Origin: Hofstenia miamia
Taxonomy: Eukaryota; Xenacoelomorpha; Acoela
Reading direction: 5' to 3'
DNA length: 64,000 bases
NCBI GenBank assembly: GCA_004352715.1
Contig: SCFE01000112.1
Span: forward strand, 46,672 to 110,671
Shown here: piece by piece, positions 45,299-58,720 of the stretch
How the letters are laid out: each line of letters opens with the position of its first letter
How positions within the stretch are numbered: the first letter of the stretch is position 1
Notes under the pieces: model-generated
Seen by the model: the letters and a program-made list of their open reading frames with translations, nothing else
Databases searched by the model: none
Told to the model about the DNA's origin: nothing
Made by a program: the position numbers and the translations under genes

Positions 45299-45605
45299 CC
45301 CAGTAAACCTAGAACTGTTGTAACGACGTCGTTTTTGTGTTGTATTGGCGTTTAATAGGCGTTGAATTGTTTGAGTGGCGTTTATAGTGCGGATTAGTGG
45401 TGGTGTCTAATTCCGTCTAGCAAAAAATGTTTAAAAATATGAATAATTTTAGTATTATGACAATATGAAGATAAATTTTTTAAAAACTGCATTTTTATTG
45501 ATAGTTTGTTGTTTTATTGTGAAAATACGTTGTTTTGTAATGTCGTTTTAGTGCCGTTATTATGTCGTTCAGCGACGTCGTTACGACAGTTCTATGTTTA
45601 CTGAG
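45299..45605. mobile_element. MITE with ~33-bp TIRs
   Basis: The left end is CCCAGTAAACCTAGAACTG followed by TTGTAACGACGTCG. The right end on the opposite strand is CTCAGTAAACATAGAACTG followed by TCGTAACGACGTCG. Inside are repeats of GGCGTTTA/TGCCGTTAT. No target duplication is clear, and the family is unassigned. Confidence 0.75.
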
Positions 45606-46008
45606 AAAATGGTTTTGGTTAAATAATTATTTTAAATTAAAAAATATTTTTGTTTAATGATTTACTTCAAAGTAATTGAGTAAATATTTTAACTCTAGAT
45701 TTACCAAGCAGAGCAAATCTTTCAGCACAATTAAAAAACTAATTACACACGATCAACGGACGAAATTTCCGATGAATCGATTTTCATATCTATGCCTAAA
45801 CCCCAATTTCACTTATATTTAAGTATATGCACAACTCACAATTATAAATTCTATTGAGAAGTTTTTATCACATTATTCAAATTAAACCTGAACAAGATTA
45901 TAAATTGAGATTTTGAATTTTAGCAACCCATTAACACACTTTGGCATTCTAACTTAGTTACAACCAACTAGAAACTACGTATGAAATTGGACCTGAGAGC
46001 AGATATTT

Positions 46009-46419
46009 GCCCAAGCAAAAAGGATTCATTGACCATTGAGGGCCCATTATTCTTTCCATTGTTGGCCATTATTGGAGTTTGGCTACTGGGCCATTAATGG
46101 CCCATTGATGAATACTTTTTAAGCTTTTTTCTCAAATTATTCATGCGATGCAAAATACAATGCTCAAATTGTTTATTGAATAACATTCTAAATAACATAA
46201 AACAAACATTTATAAGCTCCCTGCAATGACTAAGGGGATATTTTTTTACACAAACTATAATTTATTACAAAACTAATTTATATTCATTGTGTATAATGTA
46301 AATATTTTTTTAAAATTTTTTGAAAACATTCAAACTTGCATTGAAAAAACTTTATTATTGGCTCATTGTTGGATATGTGGCTGGCCCATCAATAGTCCAT
46401 GAATCCTTGTTACTTGGGC
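46009..46419. mobile_element. MITE with ~35-bp TIRs
   Basis: The left end GCCCAAGCAAAAAGGATTCA and right end (opposite strand) GCCCAAGTAACAAGGATTCA continue into similar TGACCATTGAGGG / TGGACTATTGATGG. The interior has further GGCCATTA/TGGCCCAT repeats. No coding frame and no clear target duplication. Confidence 0.75.
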
Positions 46420-48823
46420 GAAGTTCTAATTATGTGAACGTTCAAATTGAATTTCAAACCTTTAACGCTGACTAGTTTTGTACATTAGAGTAGTAATCCC
46501 AAACAATTTTTTCAATTTTGAATTTGGTTCCCAAAATTGTATAGTCATTTATCATACTATATATGATGGTTGGGATCATCGCCCAACTTGGAGCAACTTA
46601 GGAGACCCATGAAGCTTGATGATTAAATAGCAGGTAATATAATTTAAAGACATATCAGAGTAAGAAAATTCGTTATCAATGTAGAGCATGCTTAAATTAA
46701 TGCAGATTATTCTGAATTGAAGAGTTCTACATTGGAAAAAGTATGAAATACAAAGCTCCATATTCTTCCTCAATTCGATTTGTGTCGCATTAAAAATCAT
46801 TTATGCTGTTGGAGAAAGCTTATACTTAATATTCCCGAAATGTTCGTCCTGAACAACGTTAAAGTAGGATTTGTTCAAACTCACCTCAAATTACAGTAAA
46901 TATTTAGAAATGAATTAACGTAGTCTATTGGTTGAAAATTGTAGTTGTCTTCAAGAATTTAAATCCCGAAAAATCCCGGGATTAATGACCAAAGCATCTC
47001 GACACTAAATCCCAAATATGAATCCCGAGATTGTGATACCACATACAGAATCAATAGGAACGAATAGTCTTAAGTTATCAACAAGAAATAACTGACATTC
47101 TAGCATTAAAAAAATTGAAAGTCATCTAGCAATTTATTAATGTGTTTTGAAAAGAGCAATCCTAAACCAACACCCACCTGAAATTCTGAAACGCAGGGAT
47201 GGCAATAGAATCAGGTAAAACGAACTTTCTATTAAAAATTTACTTACAAAATGTGTCAAAAATCCATACGTATTAATTTTCATTACCTCCAGAAATCTTA
47301 AGACAGCTCTATAGTGACTCAAATATAAAGCTAATTTAAGAAAGCTATTTCATTGGCTATTTCCAGTGTCACCAAATTTTCATTTTCAATTAACTTCGAA
47401 TATAAATATCAACAAATGGCAATTAAGAAATATTTATATTTATCCTAAGTTCTATTATTCAAAACAAATATTAACTATCTATCCAAAAACACCTGTTATG
47501 TGTTACTAATTTTGCATCATGTTCATATTATCGGTTTATTAGTCACGCTAACATTTATAACGATGAGTATTCAGTAGATCTCTCGGTACCAAATGTTTAG
47601 TAAACGATGTATTGTGAAAATTATAAACAAATAAATTACCTAAAAAATATTGAGTTTATTAACAGAGTGCATGATGTATGAATATAAAGTAATAAACGAT
47701 TTTCTGAATGCCGTGGCACATATAAGTAGTCAAATATCCGTGCCAATGGATGACAGATCTAGGCAACGAAGCCACCCGTAGACAGTAAAATGCTTAAATT
47801 TCATTGCAGTTCTTCAAATTCATACAAATTTTAGTATCCTCCGTATGAATTTGCAGAAAATATAACATTTAATAATAATTATGAAACTAATGCAAATAAT
47901 TTAAATATCGAAAAAAATTTATTTTTCAAAATTATGATTGTAAATATATGAATGTTAAAGGCGCATAACATTTTTTTCATGTCGTGATACGATGCAATTT
48001 TGAATTTCATGAAATCTCACGATGCTTGTCTAAATACTAGCATTGCATTCTACTGTTATAAAAATAACTGAATTTTGCATCAGAAGTTAACAACTAAGTT
48101 CCTAAACACTAAATAATTTTTGTTTGTTTCATTGCCAGGATGCCTACGGTGATAATAATAGTAGACATCTAGCCAGAATCTCTGAAAGCATTCATTTTGG
48201 CCAAATTCTCAAGTAGATAAATTCTCAAAAGAGATATCATTTAATTACCTACATTCATAGAATTCACCAGACCGTTTTAGTCCCACACATTTATTCTCTC
48301 TCATTCTACTTAACACGTTACTTTATCTGCATATTTTTCCTAGATAATTAAGATTCATTATGCCTTAACGCCAAAATGTCGAACTACATTTAACAAAACA
48401 AACCTTCAATTAATAGATCGGTTTTAATTAAAAAACCAAAATGACAAAATTAATAAATACTTCTGTAAGGTAATCAGTGACCGCAGTGACCGCGGAAGTG
48501 GGGAAGCCAGGGAAGCCTGGCCCCTCCATGAACTACTTAAATTCAACCAAATTTGAATATAGCCTCTTCCCGAACCGCCTTACGTTCTTACTGCCCCCTG
48601 AAACTTAATCATTACGCAGTACCTACAAGTAGGCCTAGGGAGTTTACATGCATTTGTGACAATAGGACTGTCATTTTACAAAACACTTAACTTTACTTAT
48701 TGATTGTTCATTATGATGATGCACACATTTCTCAAAAAATTAAATCATAAGAAAATATATATTATTTGAATGTCTTTTGAGTTACACAGTTTCTATTGTG
48801 GATAGGTGCACCAAAATTTCAAT
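46420..48823. other. Intergenic, no gene seen
   Basis: All frames are short. A GAAGCCAGGGAAGCCTGGCCCC hairpin-like stretch at about 48502-48523 and CCCGGGATT repeats near 46970 are the only notable textures. Confidence 0.45.
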
Positions 48824-49059
48824 ATATATATATATATATATATATATGTGTTTATTATTAATGACAATCCCATTACCTTTATCAAATTTTGATATGTAAA
48901 CACTTTTATCTTTGTCTAGAACTTTAATCAAATTTTTCAGTTTTATTAATATATATATATATATATATCTGTGTTTATTATTAATGACAATCCCATTACC
49001 TTTATCAAATTTAATACTTTTATCTTTGTCTAGAACTTTAATGAAATTTTTCAGATTTA

Positions 49060-49100
<41 letters not shown>

Positions 49101-49161
49101 ATATGTATATAACAATTTCTATAGAATTAATNNNNNNNNNNNNNNNNNNNNNNNNNNNNNN

Positions 49162-49199
<38 letters not shown>

Positions 49200-49200
49200 T
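48824..49200. repeat. TA microsatellites, 123-bp tandem duplication and assembly gap
   Basis: A unit starting TGTGTTTATTATTAATGACA occurs at 48847 and again at 48970, each closed by a TA run. The second copy lacks about 13 bases. The run ends in a 30-N gap (49132-49161) with TA repeat on the far side. Short predicted frames here are microsatellite translation. Confidence 0.85.
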
Positions 49201-49859
49201 ATCATGGGTATACATATATAGAATGGGCATAGCAAGGGAGCCTTGACATTAAAGGTAGGAATGGCAAACTATTACTGATGAAAATCATAGTAAAATTTTG
49301 AAAATTTATTAAATATGATTTGGTAATAATACTTTAGGTTGCAATATAGGATTTCAATTAATCCTTTTTACGTTTACAATAAAGTTTTTAATTTTTAGCA
49401 AGCCACCCCCTCTTTTCTTAAATTAAAAACCGTTATTCCTAAATTTTAAATAACCTCTTTAAAAAGGTTGGGTTCTGAAAACATCTCAACATAATCTCTA
49501 CATTTGAAGAACTGTGCTCCCTTAACTATTTACAGGCAAGATGTAATTTTAATAATAAATTAAGTTAGTAGACAAATCCCCATCGATTGGATTTCTCTTT
49601 TGATGAAAAATTCTAACCATGTGGGCAACATCATTGGCTCCACTTGTAAAGTGTAATCATTAGATATTTGAGGATTGGTCTGGTATTTGCAAGAATGTCT
49701 GCATGATTGATTGAGGCAAGATTAACAGGTTGAGTTGCTTTCTGTCAACATAAGAAATATTCTCCCGAATTTGAATTAAATGTATTTTTTGGAATGCTTC
49801 CAGTCTCAACAGCAATATTTGATTTTCTCATTTTTACCAATCAAATCATTAACTTCAAT

Positions 49860-50285
49860 TTTTGATTGCTATTATTAGACATGTACTGTAAAAATCTTAC
49901 ATCATCTACATTTTGTTTCTTTCTCGGTATTTCGTATGTCAACAGTTCCTTTCTCAAGATCTCCCTGCGTTTATATAACCAGGGTAATATACGATTGAAC
50001 GAAAGAAATAAGGGGCTCAAGAAGTTGATTTTCAAATTTTATACATGTGCTATAATTGTTTCCATTAGGACTAGTGCTTTAACAAGAAAACATGTGTATG
50101 CCCTATATGTAATCTTTGCATATTTAGGTATTTATTATATTGGCTATAAAGATTTCACGATACATGTAGCAGATTTAGAGAATAGGTACGATCTTAGTTG
50201 CAACTCTTTCCTATATAATATTTCTCGCAGGGTCTCTTTTACAGGAGTATTTTCATATTCTTCTGGCATGCAACACCTGCTCAGT
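49860..50285 (-). pseudogene. Coding-like track with stops, unidentified
   Basis: One minus-strand frame keeps a protein-like character for ~140 codons with about five in-frame stops. It begins after a GAGCAG acceptor-like site with MPEEYENTPVKETLREILYR, then AKITYRAYTCFLVKALVLME. It ends FNRILPWLYKRREILRKELL and QNVDDVRFLQYMSNN. The mix of a hydrophobic stretch followed by a basic helical segment suggests a decayed membrane protein. I cannot name the family, and chance cannot be ruled out. Confidence 0.3.
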
Positions 50286-50324
50286 TATTTTCAAATACAT
50301 AGATCATCAATGCAATTGATATGA

Positions 50325-52284
50325 AATGATGATCTTGCAATAAAGTCACTTCCATTGGTAAGAATATTCTCCTTTCTGGAGCTAACAAAACAACAATGTT
50401 ATATCTAAGGCAGTCAAAAATTAGTATAAAATGTTCAAATCTTAAAGCATTTTTTCAAATTTCAAAAAGATATATCTACCTAATAAAAATGGAAGGTGTT
50501 AATGACATTAAAGGGGTCCTTAAAGGCCACATTTAAGCTTAGGCAACATTTACTAAATTCACCAGAAACTATAGATATCAAATAATGGCAATATCTTGCA
50601 TAGGTACATAGTTATCAATTCTAGAAAGGTATATGTTATATCAAAAGTTGTACTCAATAGGAACATTTAATATTCACTCTAGGTTCAGAAAAACCACAAA
50701 CAGAGTCTAGCAGTTAACTACTAAGCCATACGGCTGTAAAATCCCCTTAATACAAACTCTTATAGTAAGGAATTTCCGATTCACATATGTACATTAGACT
50801 GAATGCTTCCATGCATTGTAGCAGACATAAATAATATTGAAATTATGTGTATGCACTCTCCTTAATTTGTGTGGCCTGTATTTATTGGAAGCTATCTGAC
50901 AACCGTTTACCAAATATTATGGTAAAAGAGAACAACAGTTGAAATTAAGTAAATGAATCCGCTAAAACTTGCCCACGTAGATATGTCTGACTGATTGCTG
51001 TTTCATGCTAAGTTAAGTTAAGGTAAATAAAGTTAATTGCTCTTTAGACTCTGTTGACCTCGAGAAATACTCCGAACTAAGTCAAGTAAAACTATTCTGT
51101 CATGCATGTTATTACAATACGAAAGTCTATAGTTTGTTTTTTACAATGTTCACATATCCGAGCTTTTTTCGGTAATTAAATAATCCAACTTATGTTACAC
51201 ATTGTCTCCTCTACGTAAGACTTTGCACATACCAAAACTATAGTAGGCCTAAATTCATACTTCCTAGATTAAACTAACTAGGTATGGTGACATGCATGGC
51301 GACCACTGTAGACAGAAGAACAGTTAGTAAAAAAATAATTAAATAATTGCGACATTGCACAGTCCTATTCACTTATGGATTACAACTATCCTATTATTAA
51401 ATGCGACTGGTCCGACACAGACGTTTGAGGAAATCCCTCTTCAAGGCGTGGCATAAGAAAAAATTTACCTCTCAGTTTCAGACGTCTTGTCACAGCACTT
51501 TGCGCAAATGCAATGCACTATGAATTTGATCAACCAATCGCCATTAAGAACACATGTCTTAGTGCAAAATGAATTCTCTAGTAATTGTATTAATTCATTT
51601 ATTGTCACCAAAGCAACTGGTATTATTACTCATCTTTCCCAATGGAGAACAGCTTATCCAGTAATCAACTTCGCAGAAATAAATTCATAGTTAATTTTTA
51701 ATGAGCCCCATTAAAACATCTGCCTCGCGATGACCTGTTTTCATCAGTAATGGTAGACTAATGATGTACAATACTGTTTTTAGTAACCATCTCAATTTAA
51801 AATTATTCACAACTATAGAGACAGCTATTTTTTCCGTCACTGAAAAGAATTTGTACGAGTTTTATACAAAAGATAAATCATCGTGTAAATTTAGCAGCAA
51901 GTAGCATTGAATAATTATAACATATCTACCGTTTAACTATCAGAGCTTAGTCAGTCCTCAGTTACACAACGTGTATCTACAGTAATGAATAGTGATTCAG
52001 AAATTTTTAGTCAATATTCAATTTTAGGTAAACAAGAAATCTCAACATAATTGTACATCAAAACTTCAGAGGCTCCTGGTGGCTGCAGCGTTACAAAGAA
52101 TTACTCATTCTAATTTTTTACTAAAAGTGAACATGATAGACATATGTGCATGAAGCCTCTTCTAATAAAACATAAAAATAAGTGGAAATTTTTTCAATTC
52201 ACAAAACCTATTGATTATTAGGCTTAAGGATATTGGCAACTTTATGATTTCTTCCCAAATGGTGTAGTATGGTCACTTTGAACC
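50325..52284. other. Intergenic, no gene seen
   Basis: No coding frame longer than chance and no repeat termini recognised. Confidence 0.5.
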
Positions 52285-55010
52285 CAGACTTGTCAACGGG
52301 GCAACCCGTGCCGAGCTTGAACACTACATTGAATATACAACGAGCTCAAACGAGCTCTTATTAAACCAAGAAATTTTTAGTTGTGCTTGTTAAGTTGATT
52401 ACGCAGATTTTTCTTATTTCTTTAATTCAATATAAAATTTGAAATTCTTATTTTAAAATATTTATTAAATAATTGGAAGAGCCAAGTAAAAAATTGTGAG
52501 AGCACCATATTTTTTTAAAAATAATTATCGAACTAAAATGAGCCTCATTGAAAGGTTCTATGTGGCGAGCTGAACCGAGCCGAGCCGAGCCGAAAATACT
52601 CAAAAGTAAATCGAACCAAGCCGAGCTTAAAAATAACCTCCTGAACTATTTTGTCAAAAGCCTAATATTATCTATTGTTTCCCTAGCAATGGATAATGAA
52701 ATTTACGATTTGCGAGTGAGAACTATATAGACTACGTGTAACAAAAACAGAACTCAATATTATATGATTATTGATAAAAATTAATATTTCAAAATCAGTG
52801 ATGCTATATTGAAGTTGGCGATTTGAAAATTATCAACCCATTGTCATGCATTGAATGAATGTTTGACATGTTACATATTTACATTTCGATTTATCATGTC
52901 AAAAGAGCTGAATCATAGAACATATGTTAGTGAGGGCGACTTTCACATTGCATCCTTAATTTACTCCGGATACACAAGTGTTGGACGAAAATGCAGCACT
53001 TTTATTAGATGTCACATCTGTGTAAACCATTCACTCACATATTGCGCATTGCTACAAATACTTCCTACAATTTTACATTACCATTCATTTCTACCAACAT
53101 TTACACTGCAAACGTTCACAATTAGAATTCGTCATAACATTTCTAAGAAACAAATTATTTAATCATTGCGACAAAATAAACGACTATACGTCGTTTGGGG
53201 GCGTTACTGTCACTCCACGGTCCTTAATTACGTTGTTGAAAGACGGTAAATTCCAGTAAATCAACAAAAATTATGACTTTTTATATCAAACTCAATGCCT
53301 AATAATGCTAAATAGCAACAATGTTTAGCAACTTTATTTACAATATTAACTGCATTTCTATGATTATCACCATATAGGGTAATTTTATAACCCCAAGTTA
53401 TTTGATCTAACAAATATTAAGAATACTGTATAATGTCAAATCATTTTATATCTTATATTGCATACATGCAAATCTCCTTTTAAATCTCTAATGTTGTTTG
53501 TAAGTAGTTGAGAAAGTTGTTGATGAAGCTCTTTCAATCATGATTCAAGATTCAAGTAATTAAGATATTTTGATGATGGTAGTTCACCTGGATTAGGAAA
53601 TTTTGAACTCTAGTATTGAGCATGAAACATGTTCAATTTTTAACCTGTGACCCGACCTAGCCTGTCTAACAATGATCCGTAACCAAACCAATCAAAAAAG
53701 GATTACTAGTATACTACGCTAAAAAATGTTTTAGCATAAAAGCATCTGAATGAAAACAAGACAAAATCAATAAAAAATACTAGAAAAGCACTCGGAGAGC
53801 AGCTTGTGTCCCCCGGATCAGCACCAAAATTTAATGGATTCCTCCTTGGGCGGAGACGCACCTCTGGTGAAAATTTGAGTTAAATCCATTTATTACTTTT
53901 TCGTAAAGTAACAAACCAACGCTACCAAAAACATAACCTCCTTGGCGGAGGTAACAAGTAGAATCTATTAGTCTTTAAGAATTTTAAAGATTGAAAGGCT
54001 TGACTTCTTAAATTGTTCCTTAATTCTGTTAGTGTTCTTCCTCCCTAACAATTATAAATGACCCGCGACCCGATTTGTCTGAGAGTGCCGACCTAGCCCA
54101 TTCATCGAATTTTTGACTTGACTGTCGGACGAGTTGACCAGTAACCACCCTGAATGATATACAGAAATATTAATTGCAGTATTAGGTCAAATCCGGAATA
54201 TCTTGGCAATGCTGGACGACAATTATGTTGACGGTTTAACTCAAATATCAACATGCACCCTGGTTTGAAAGGAGGCATCATGAAAAGTATTTGGTTTTAT
54301 GATGTGTAATCTGGTTTTGCACTTAACCAATTACCATAAATGTGAGAAGTTACACTGATTGGTGCATAAAATGTAGAAATTAATATTTCCCAATACATTT
54401 ACATTGAAACAAACTAGCTTATATCTAAATCAGGCTTATAACATTGCTATGGTCACTTGGTTTACTTCATGCCATCATGTAAATTATTTTTTGAAAAATT
54501 GTTGGTACTTTACAAAAAAATCGACACACTATATACAAGAGAACTTGCAAAATTCATCAGTTAACATTATATCTCACAGCATTTCACTTTGGCCATATGA
54601 GCAAAGGTAAATGTTCTCTATTCTTGATATCTTTAATGTATCTCAATGAGTACAATTTACAACAAATTTCATACAAGAAAAAAGGAAAATGAACAAACGA
54701 TAAGTCCTTTATTGCATTGGTCGCAAGTGCCGGAGATAGTCGCATGAGTTTGTCTTTAACATGAAACATTTAGCTTTAAAATTTTTTACATCGCTATTGC
54801 TATTATTTAACAAGCATTTTAACATAAGATTATAAAAAGGTGTACTGAATAAAATAGTAAGAAAAATCTGCATAAAAAATTAAGAAGCAGAAATAAAATT
54901 TGCTTTGCTTAATAAAGGCTCGCTTTGGGCTCGTTGTGTATCCAATGCAGTGTTCAAGCTCGGCGCGGCTCGGCTTGATACGTTAGAAGCTCGGCTCATT
55001 GACAAGTCTG
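52285..55010. mobile_element. Large non-autonomous hAT-like element
   Basis: The left end is CAGACTTGTCAACGGGGC and the right end on the opposite strand is CAGACTTGTCAATGAGCC. Both are followed by a matching GCCGAGCTTGAACACT segment and an ACAACGAGC segment, an inverted match of more than 70 bases with indels. GAGCCGAGCCGAGCC repeats lie near 52570. Flanking 8-mers do not match well. It encloses other repeats (53643-54150 and 53778-53955), which explains its 2.7-kb length. Confidence 0.65.
53778..53955 (-). repeat. Conserved dispersed repeat (CTCCGCCAAGGAGGTTATG type)
   Basis: On the minus strand it begins TTACCTCCGCCAAGGAGGTT and ends CTCGGAGTGCTTTTCTAGTA, with GATCCGGGGGACAC before the end. 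From memory, very similar sequence is scattered through many fish and aquatic invertebrate genomes; I do not know its family name. It looks better preserved than the surrounding DNA. Confidence 0.55.
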
Positions 55011-56985
55011 GTAGAAATAATTGTATTAATCCCTCTATCATATACATGTGTGACTATATGCGTCAAAGGATGAGTGACTTTATGATATTAAAGAAGTCAG
55101 ATCTCCACATTAAGAAGAACTCAGAAGATGCTTTTTTCTCATGCAAATATTTACAAAAAACTACAGAAAAATGTTGCAAGTTTTGCAATTTTGTTGTAAA
55201 CTGCATGCTATAAATAAAAGAATTTATGTAGATTAAACACAATTCTTTAAATTTATTTTATATTGAATAATATAGAATGTATAATTTGGGGTAACAAAGT
55301 AGAAGGGTTAATATTGAAATACATTCTCATTAAGCAACTTAAAAGCAATTCTTCAGGAAAATTTTTTTCTGGGTATATTGTCCATTGTAGCTGTAGTACT
55401 GTGCATTATAGGCAAATGAAATAGGAAATGATTTTTTAAATACAATATTAACATACAGTTTTATAATATTATTACTATGCTATTAAATCAGGAAATATCT
55501 ATGCTTTTTTTAACTAACACATTGGATGACATTTGAATTTTATCAGTTGAAAAATCTGCTACATGTGTTCTTATGCGAACAGTCATGTGCTAATAGCACT
55601 AAAATAAAAGATTCTGTTAGCAAAGTCTTGTGGTGATTTCCATTCTGATAATGTGCTATTTCAAGCCAGGCCTCAAAAATACTTTAAAACATCAACATTT
55701 AAAAAACCAATTCCAATAAATCAATATTTTATTAATATATCTTTTGACAGTCTGATATAAAACATCAGAAAAAACTGAGATTTTGATTTAGCAAGCAAAA
55801 ATTTTTTGAAATAACATAAAAAGTAATTGATGGATTTCAAAAAAAATCTGTTTTGTAATTCAGCATAAAGGATTCTAGCAGTTTGTATGATTCAATGACA
55901 GTCAATGAAAGATAGACTTGTAGATATTTGTTTTTGTTTACTAAATGCTAAAAATGAGTGTAGCTGTGTAGCATATATTATGGCATTCACAAACACTTCA
56001 CTTGATTAAGTACAATCTTTCTTTATTGCAATGACGTAGGTCATTGACATTAAGTTAAACCTTTATTGATAGAAAATTGAAAAATAAGCAGAGTATATTT
56101 CCAACTTCATCCTAAATTACAAAACATTATTAATAATTAACGTATTTTTTACGAGCCCATTTATACAAAGGGCTCATTTAAATATATATTTTCATATCAG
56201 TAAAAAGGCTGACCTATTTTTACAATCAAACAAAATCCAAAAAAATTAGGTTTAAAATTATTGTTTTTACTGCAAAAGCTTAGAAAATGTTAGAAAATTC
56301 TAATATAGGAATGTAGCATTTTACCATATATCAATATTTTCGCGAGCCAATTTTTGGGAGTTGGCGACTGTTCTGCCATCTGCAGCAGACAAAACGTTAT
56401 GACACAATTTTTCCTATCTAATTTTGTAATTGAAGGAAAGATTAGTATGAATTTTCATATTTAAGAAATTAAAAATATTTTCCAATTAAATATTTGACAA
56501 TTTTAAAAAGTCTTTTTAACTCTTTTCACTAAAAGTAATTTTTTTAAAAAATATGTTAACTTGCTCCTAATAGTCAATGTAGTGCTATAATACCAACCAA
56601 AAAATATATGTGTAAGCATCGAGTATTGCTTGAATTATATTCTTGTGAAAATTTACACTTTAGCACTTCCTAAGCATCCATGTAAACTAAAATATACTCA
56701 TTTCTGATAATCACGTACATATCTATGAAAATCAAGTTGTTTGAATAGTCTAAAATAAACTTTAACCCATGTTTTATCCATTTTTAAAAAAGTGAGACAA
56801 AGTTTAAATAAGTATCAACTCTGGTTTTGTGTGTGAACTAAGTTTTACAGAATTCTTGTCTCCAAAACAAATCTGCACTTTACTTTAAGCAGTTTGAGTG
56901 GAAGGGGTCCTCCGAAATCTTCAAAAAAAATTAATTGGAGGGAGGGGTTCGTCCCCCTGCGCCCCCCCCATCTCAGCCCTGTTTA
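55011..56985. other. Intergenic, no gene; possible hAT end near 56975
   Basis: No coding frame. Near 56945-56978 the opposite strand reads CAGGGCTGAGATGGGGGGG followed by CGCAGGGGGACG, like the end of a hAT-type element. I found no partner end. Confidence 0.4.
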
Positions 56986-57382
56986 TCAGAAACCAACTTC
57001 GTTCGTTTTGTGAGTTTGGAGCCTAGTCAAGAATCCACAATTTTTCTTCAGAAAAGCTAATTTTCGACAGAATGTCCGGTACACAAAATTCAGTTTTTGT
57101 TGGAACCAATAACAGAAAGTTAGTCTTATCTCGAAATTGACATCAGAAATTGTGTGAGCCTTGATCAATTTGTAAGGCTTCGATCCAGTTTTCTTTGCAG
57201 TATGCCAGACAGTAGCTTTGCTTGTTTGGAGGTTCGCTGCCGCTTTTCTTAGAGAAGCATTTGGGTGTTGAGCAAAATGACCCTCTGCTGCTCCAAACCC
57301 GATGAAGCCGTACCTTACTCCAGTATCTGTGAATTGTAAACAGAGCAAAGATTCGTTTCTTTTCATCAAGTGTAAAAGCCAT
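56986..57382 (-). pseudogene. N-terminal fragment of a mariner/IS630-like transposase (DUF4817 type)
   Basis: It starts MAFTLDEKKRIFALF, then changes frame to NASLRKAAANLQTSKATVWH, a helix-turn-helix. KPYKLIKAH and FEIRLTFCYWFQQ follow, leading to the region of the first catalytic Asp. A third frame near 57015 reads like the LNSQNERSW block (VNxQNxRxW in relatives). This order matches the insect-type transposons with a DUF4817/HTH N-terminus. At least two frame changes; the C-terminus is absent on this piece. Confidence 0.65.
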
Positions 57383-58720
57383 TACACTTACTTACTATAC
57401 GAAGACGTTCGTGAAAGAATAAAAATGTTACATTAAAATGGCGGATAATCGTAAGAATATGCGTGAAAAATCTACATAAAAATATACGTAAAAATTTTTC
57501 TCAACTAGCTATACGTGGATATAAAAATATTTTGTATAGATAGTCTGCCATCGAAATGGTAGCCTTTTAAAAATATATGCGTTCTGATGGTTTATTTAGG
57601 AAGTAATTGGAACGGAAATTCATAATTTCGAATATTCTGTTCTGCTAAAGATGTGACAAATATATAAATACACATACCGGGTGTTCCAAATAGTACAGAA
57701 ATAAAAAAAATGTTACAATAGATAACATATGATTCATGTACTTGAAATACAAAAACATGATTTATGTCCAACGTTAAAAGGAACGTTAGAAGAAACGGTT
57801 AGACAATTATGAAAAGTTCATTGACACAACAATTCATTTATCGTTTATTCGAAGACTTCACCTTCTGCATCATGACAGAAATGAATCATCTGCTGGAAAT
57901 TTCTCATTGAATCGCGATATTGTTTTAGTGGAATAGCATGAAAATTTGCTTCAATTGCTTGTCTCAAATCGTTCAAGCTTGCAAAACGATTATTGTTTTC
58001 AAAAACCAATGACTTGAGGTAGGGCCAACACCAATAATCTTCTCTGACTTTCAGCTAAGTCTTCAAAGGCAATAGCCCAAGCACAGGAGTTAACTTGTTC
58101 TTCAATAGAATACATTTGAAATTGAAACAGAGCAAAGATTCGTTTCTTTTCATCAAGTGTAAAAGCCATTACACTTACTTACTATACGAAGACGTTCGTG
58201 AAAGAATAAAAATGTTACATTAAAATGGCGGATAATCGTAAGAATATGCGTGAAAAATCTACATAAAAATATACGTAAAAATTTTTCTCAACTAGCTATA
58301 CGTGGATATAAAAATATTTTGTATAGATAGTCTGCCATCGAAATGGTAGCCTTTTAAAAATATATGCGTTCTGATGGTTTATTTAGGAAGTAATTGGAAC
58401 GGAAATTCATAATTTCGAATATTCTGTTCTGCTAAAGATGTGACAAATATATAAATACACATACCGGGTGTTCCAAATAGTACAGAAATAAAAAAAATGT
58501 TACAATAGATAACATATGATTCATGTACTTGAAATACAAAAACATGATTTATGTCCAACGTTAAAAGGAACNCTTGCAAAACGATTATTGTTTTCAAAAA
58601 CCAATGACTTGAGGTAGGGCCAACACCAATAATCTTCTCTGACTTTCAGCTAAGTCTTCAAAGGCAATAGCCCAAGCACAGGAGTTAACTTGTTCTTCAA
58701 TAGAATACATTTGAAATTGA
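57340..58720. repeat. 787-bp tandem duplication, second unit internally shortened at a single N
   Basis: 57340-57784 recurs at 58127-58571 and 57978-58125 recurs at 58573-58720. The 193 bases between them in the first unit (57785-57977) are missing from the second, exactly where the N at 58572 stands. It includes the transposase start codon region and one TIR. Confidence 0.85.

Noticed and set aside
50041-50240. Nuclear copy of mitochondrial DNA
   Set aside because: Stops include TAA and TAG, which no animal mitochondrial code would resolve, and no mitochondrial protein motif was seen.
49866-50324. 152-codon plus-strand frame
   Set aside because: Its composition looks random; the opposite strand has a more protein-like frame.
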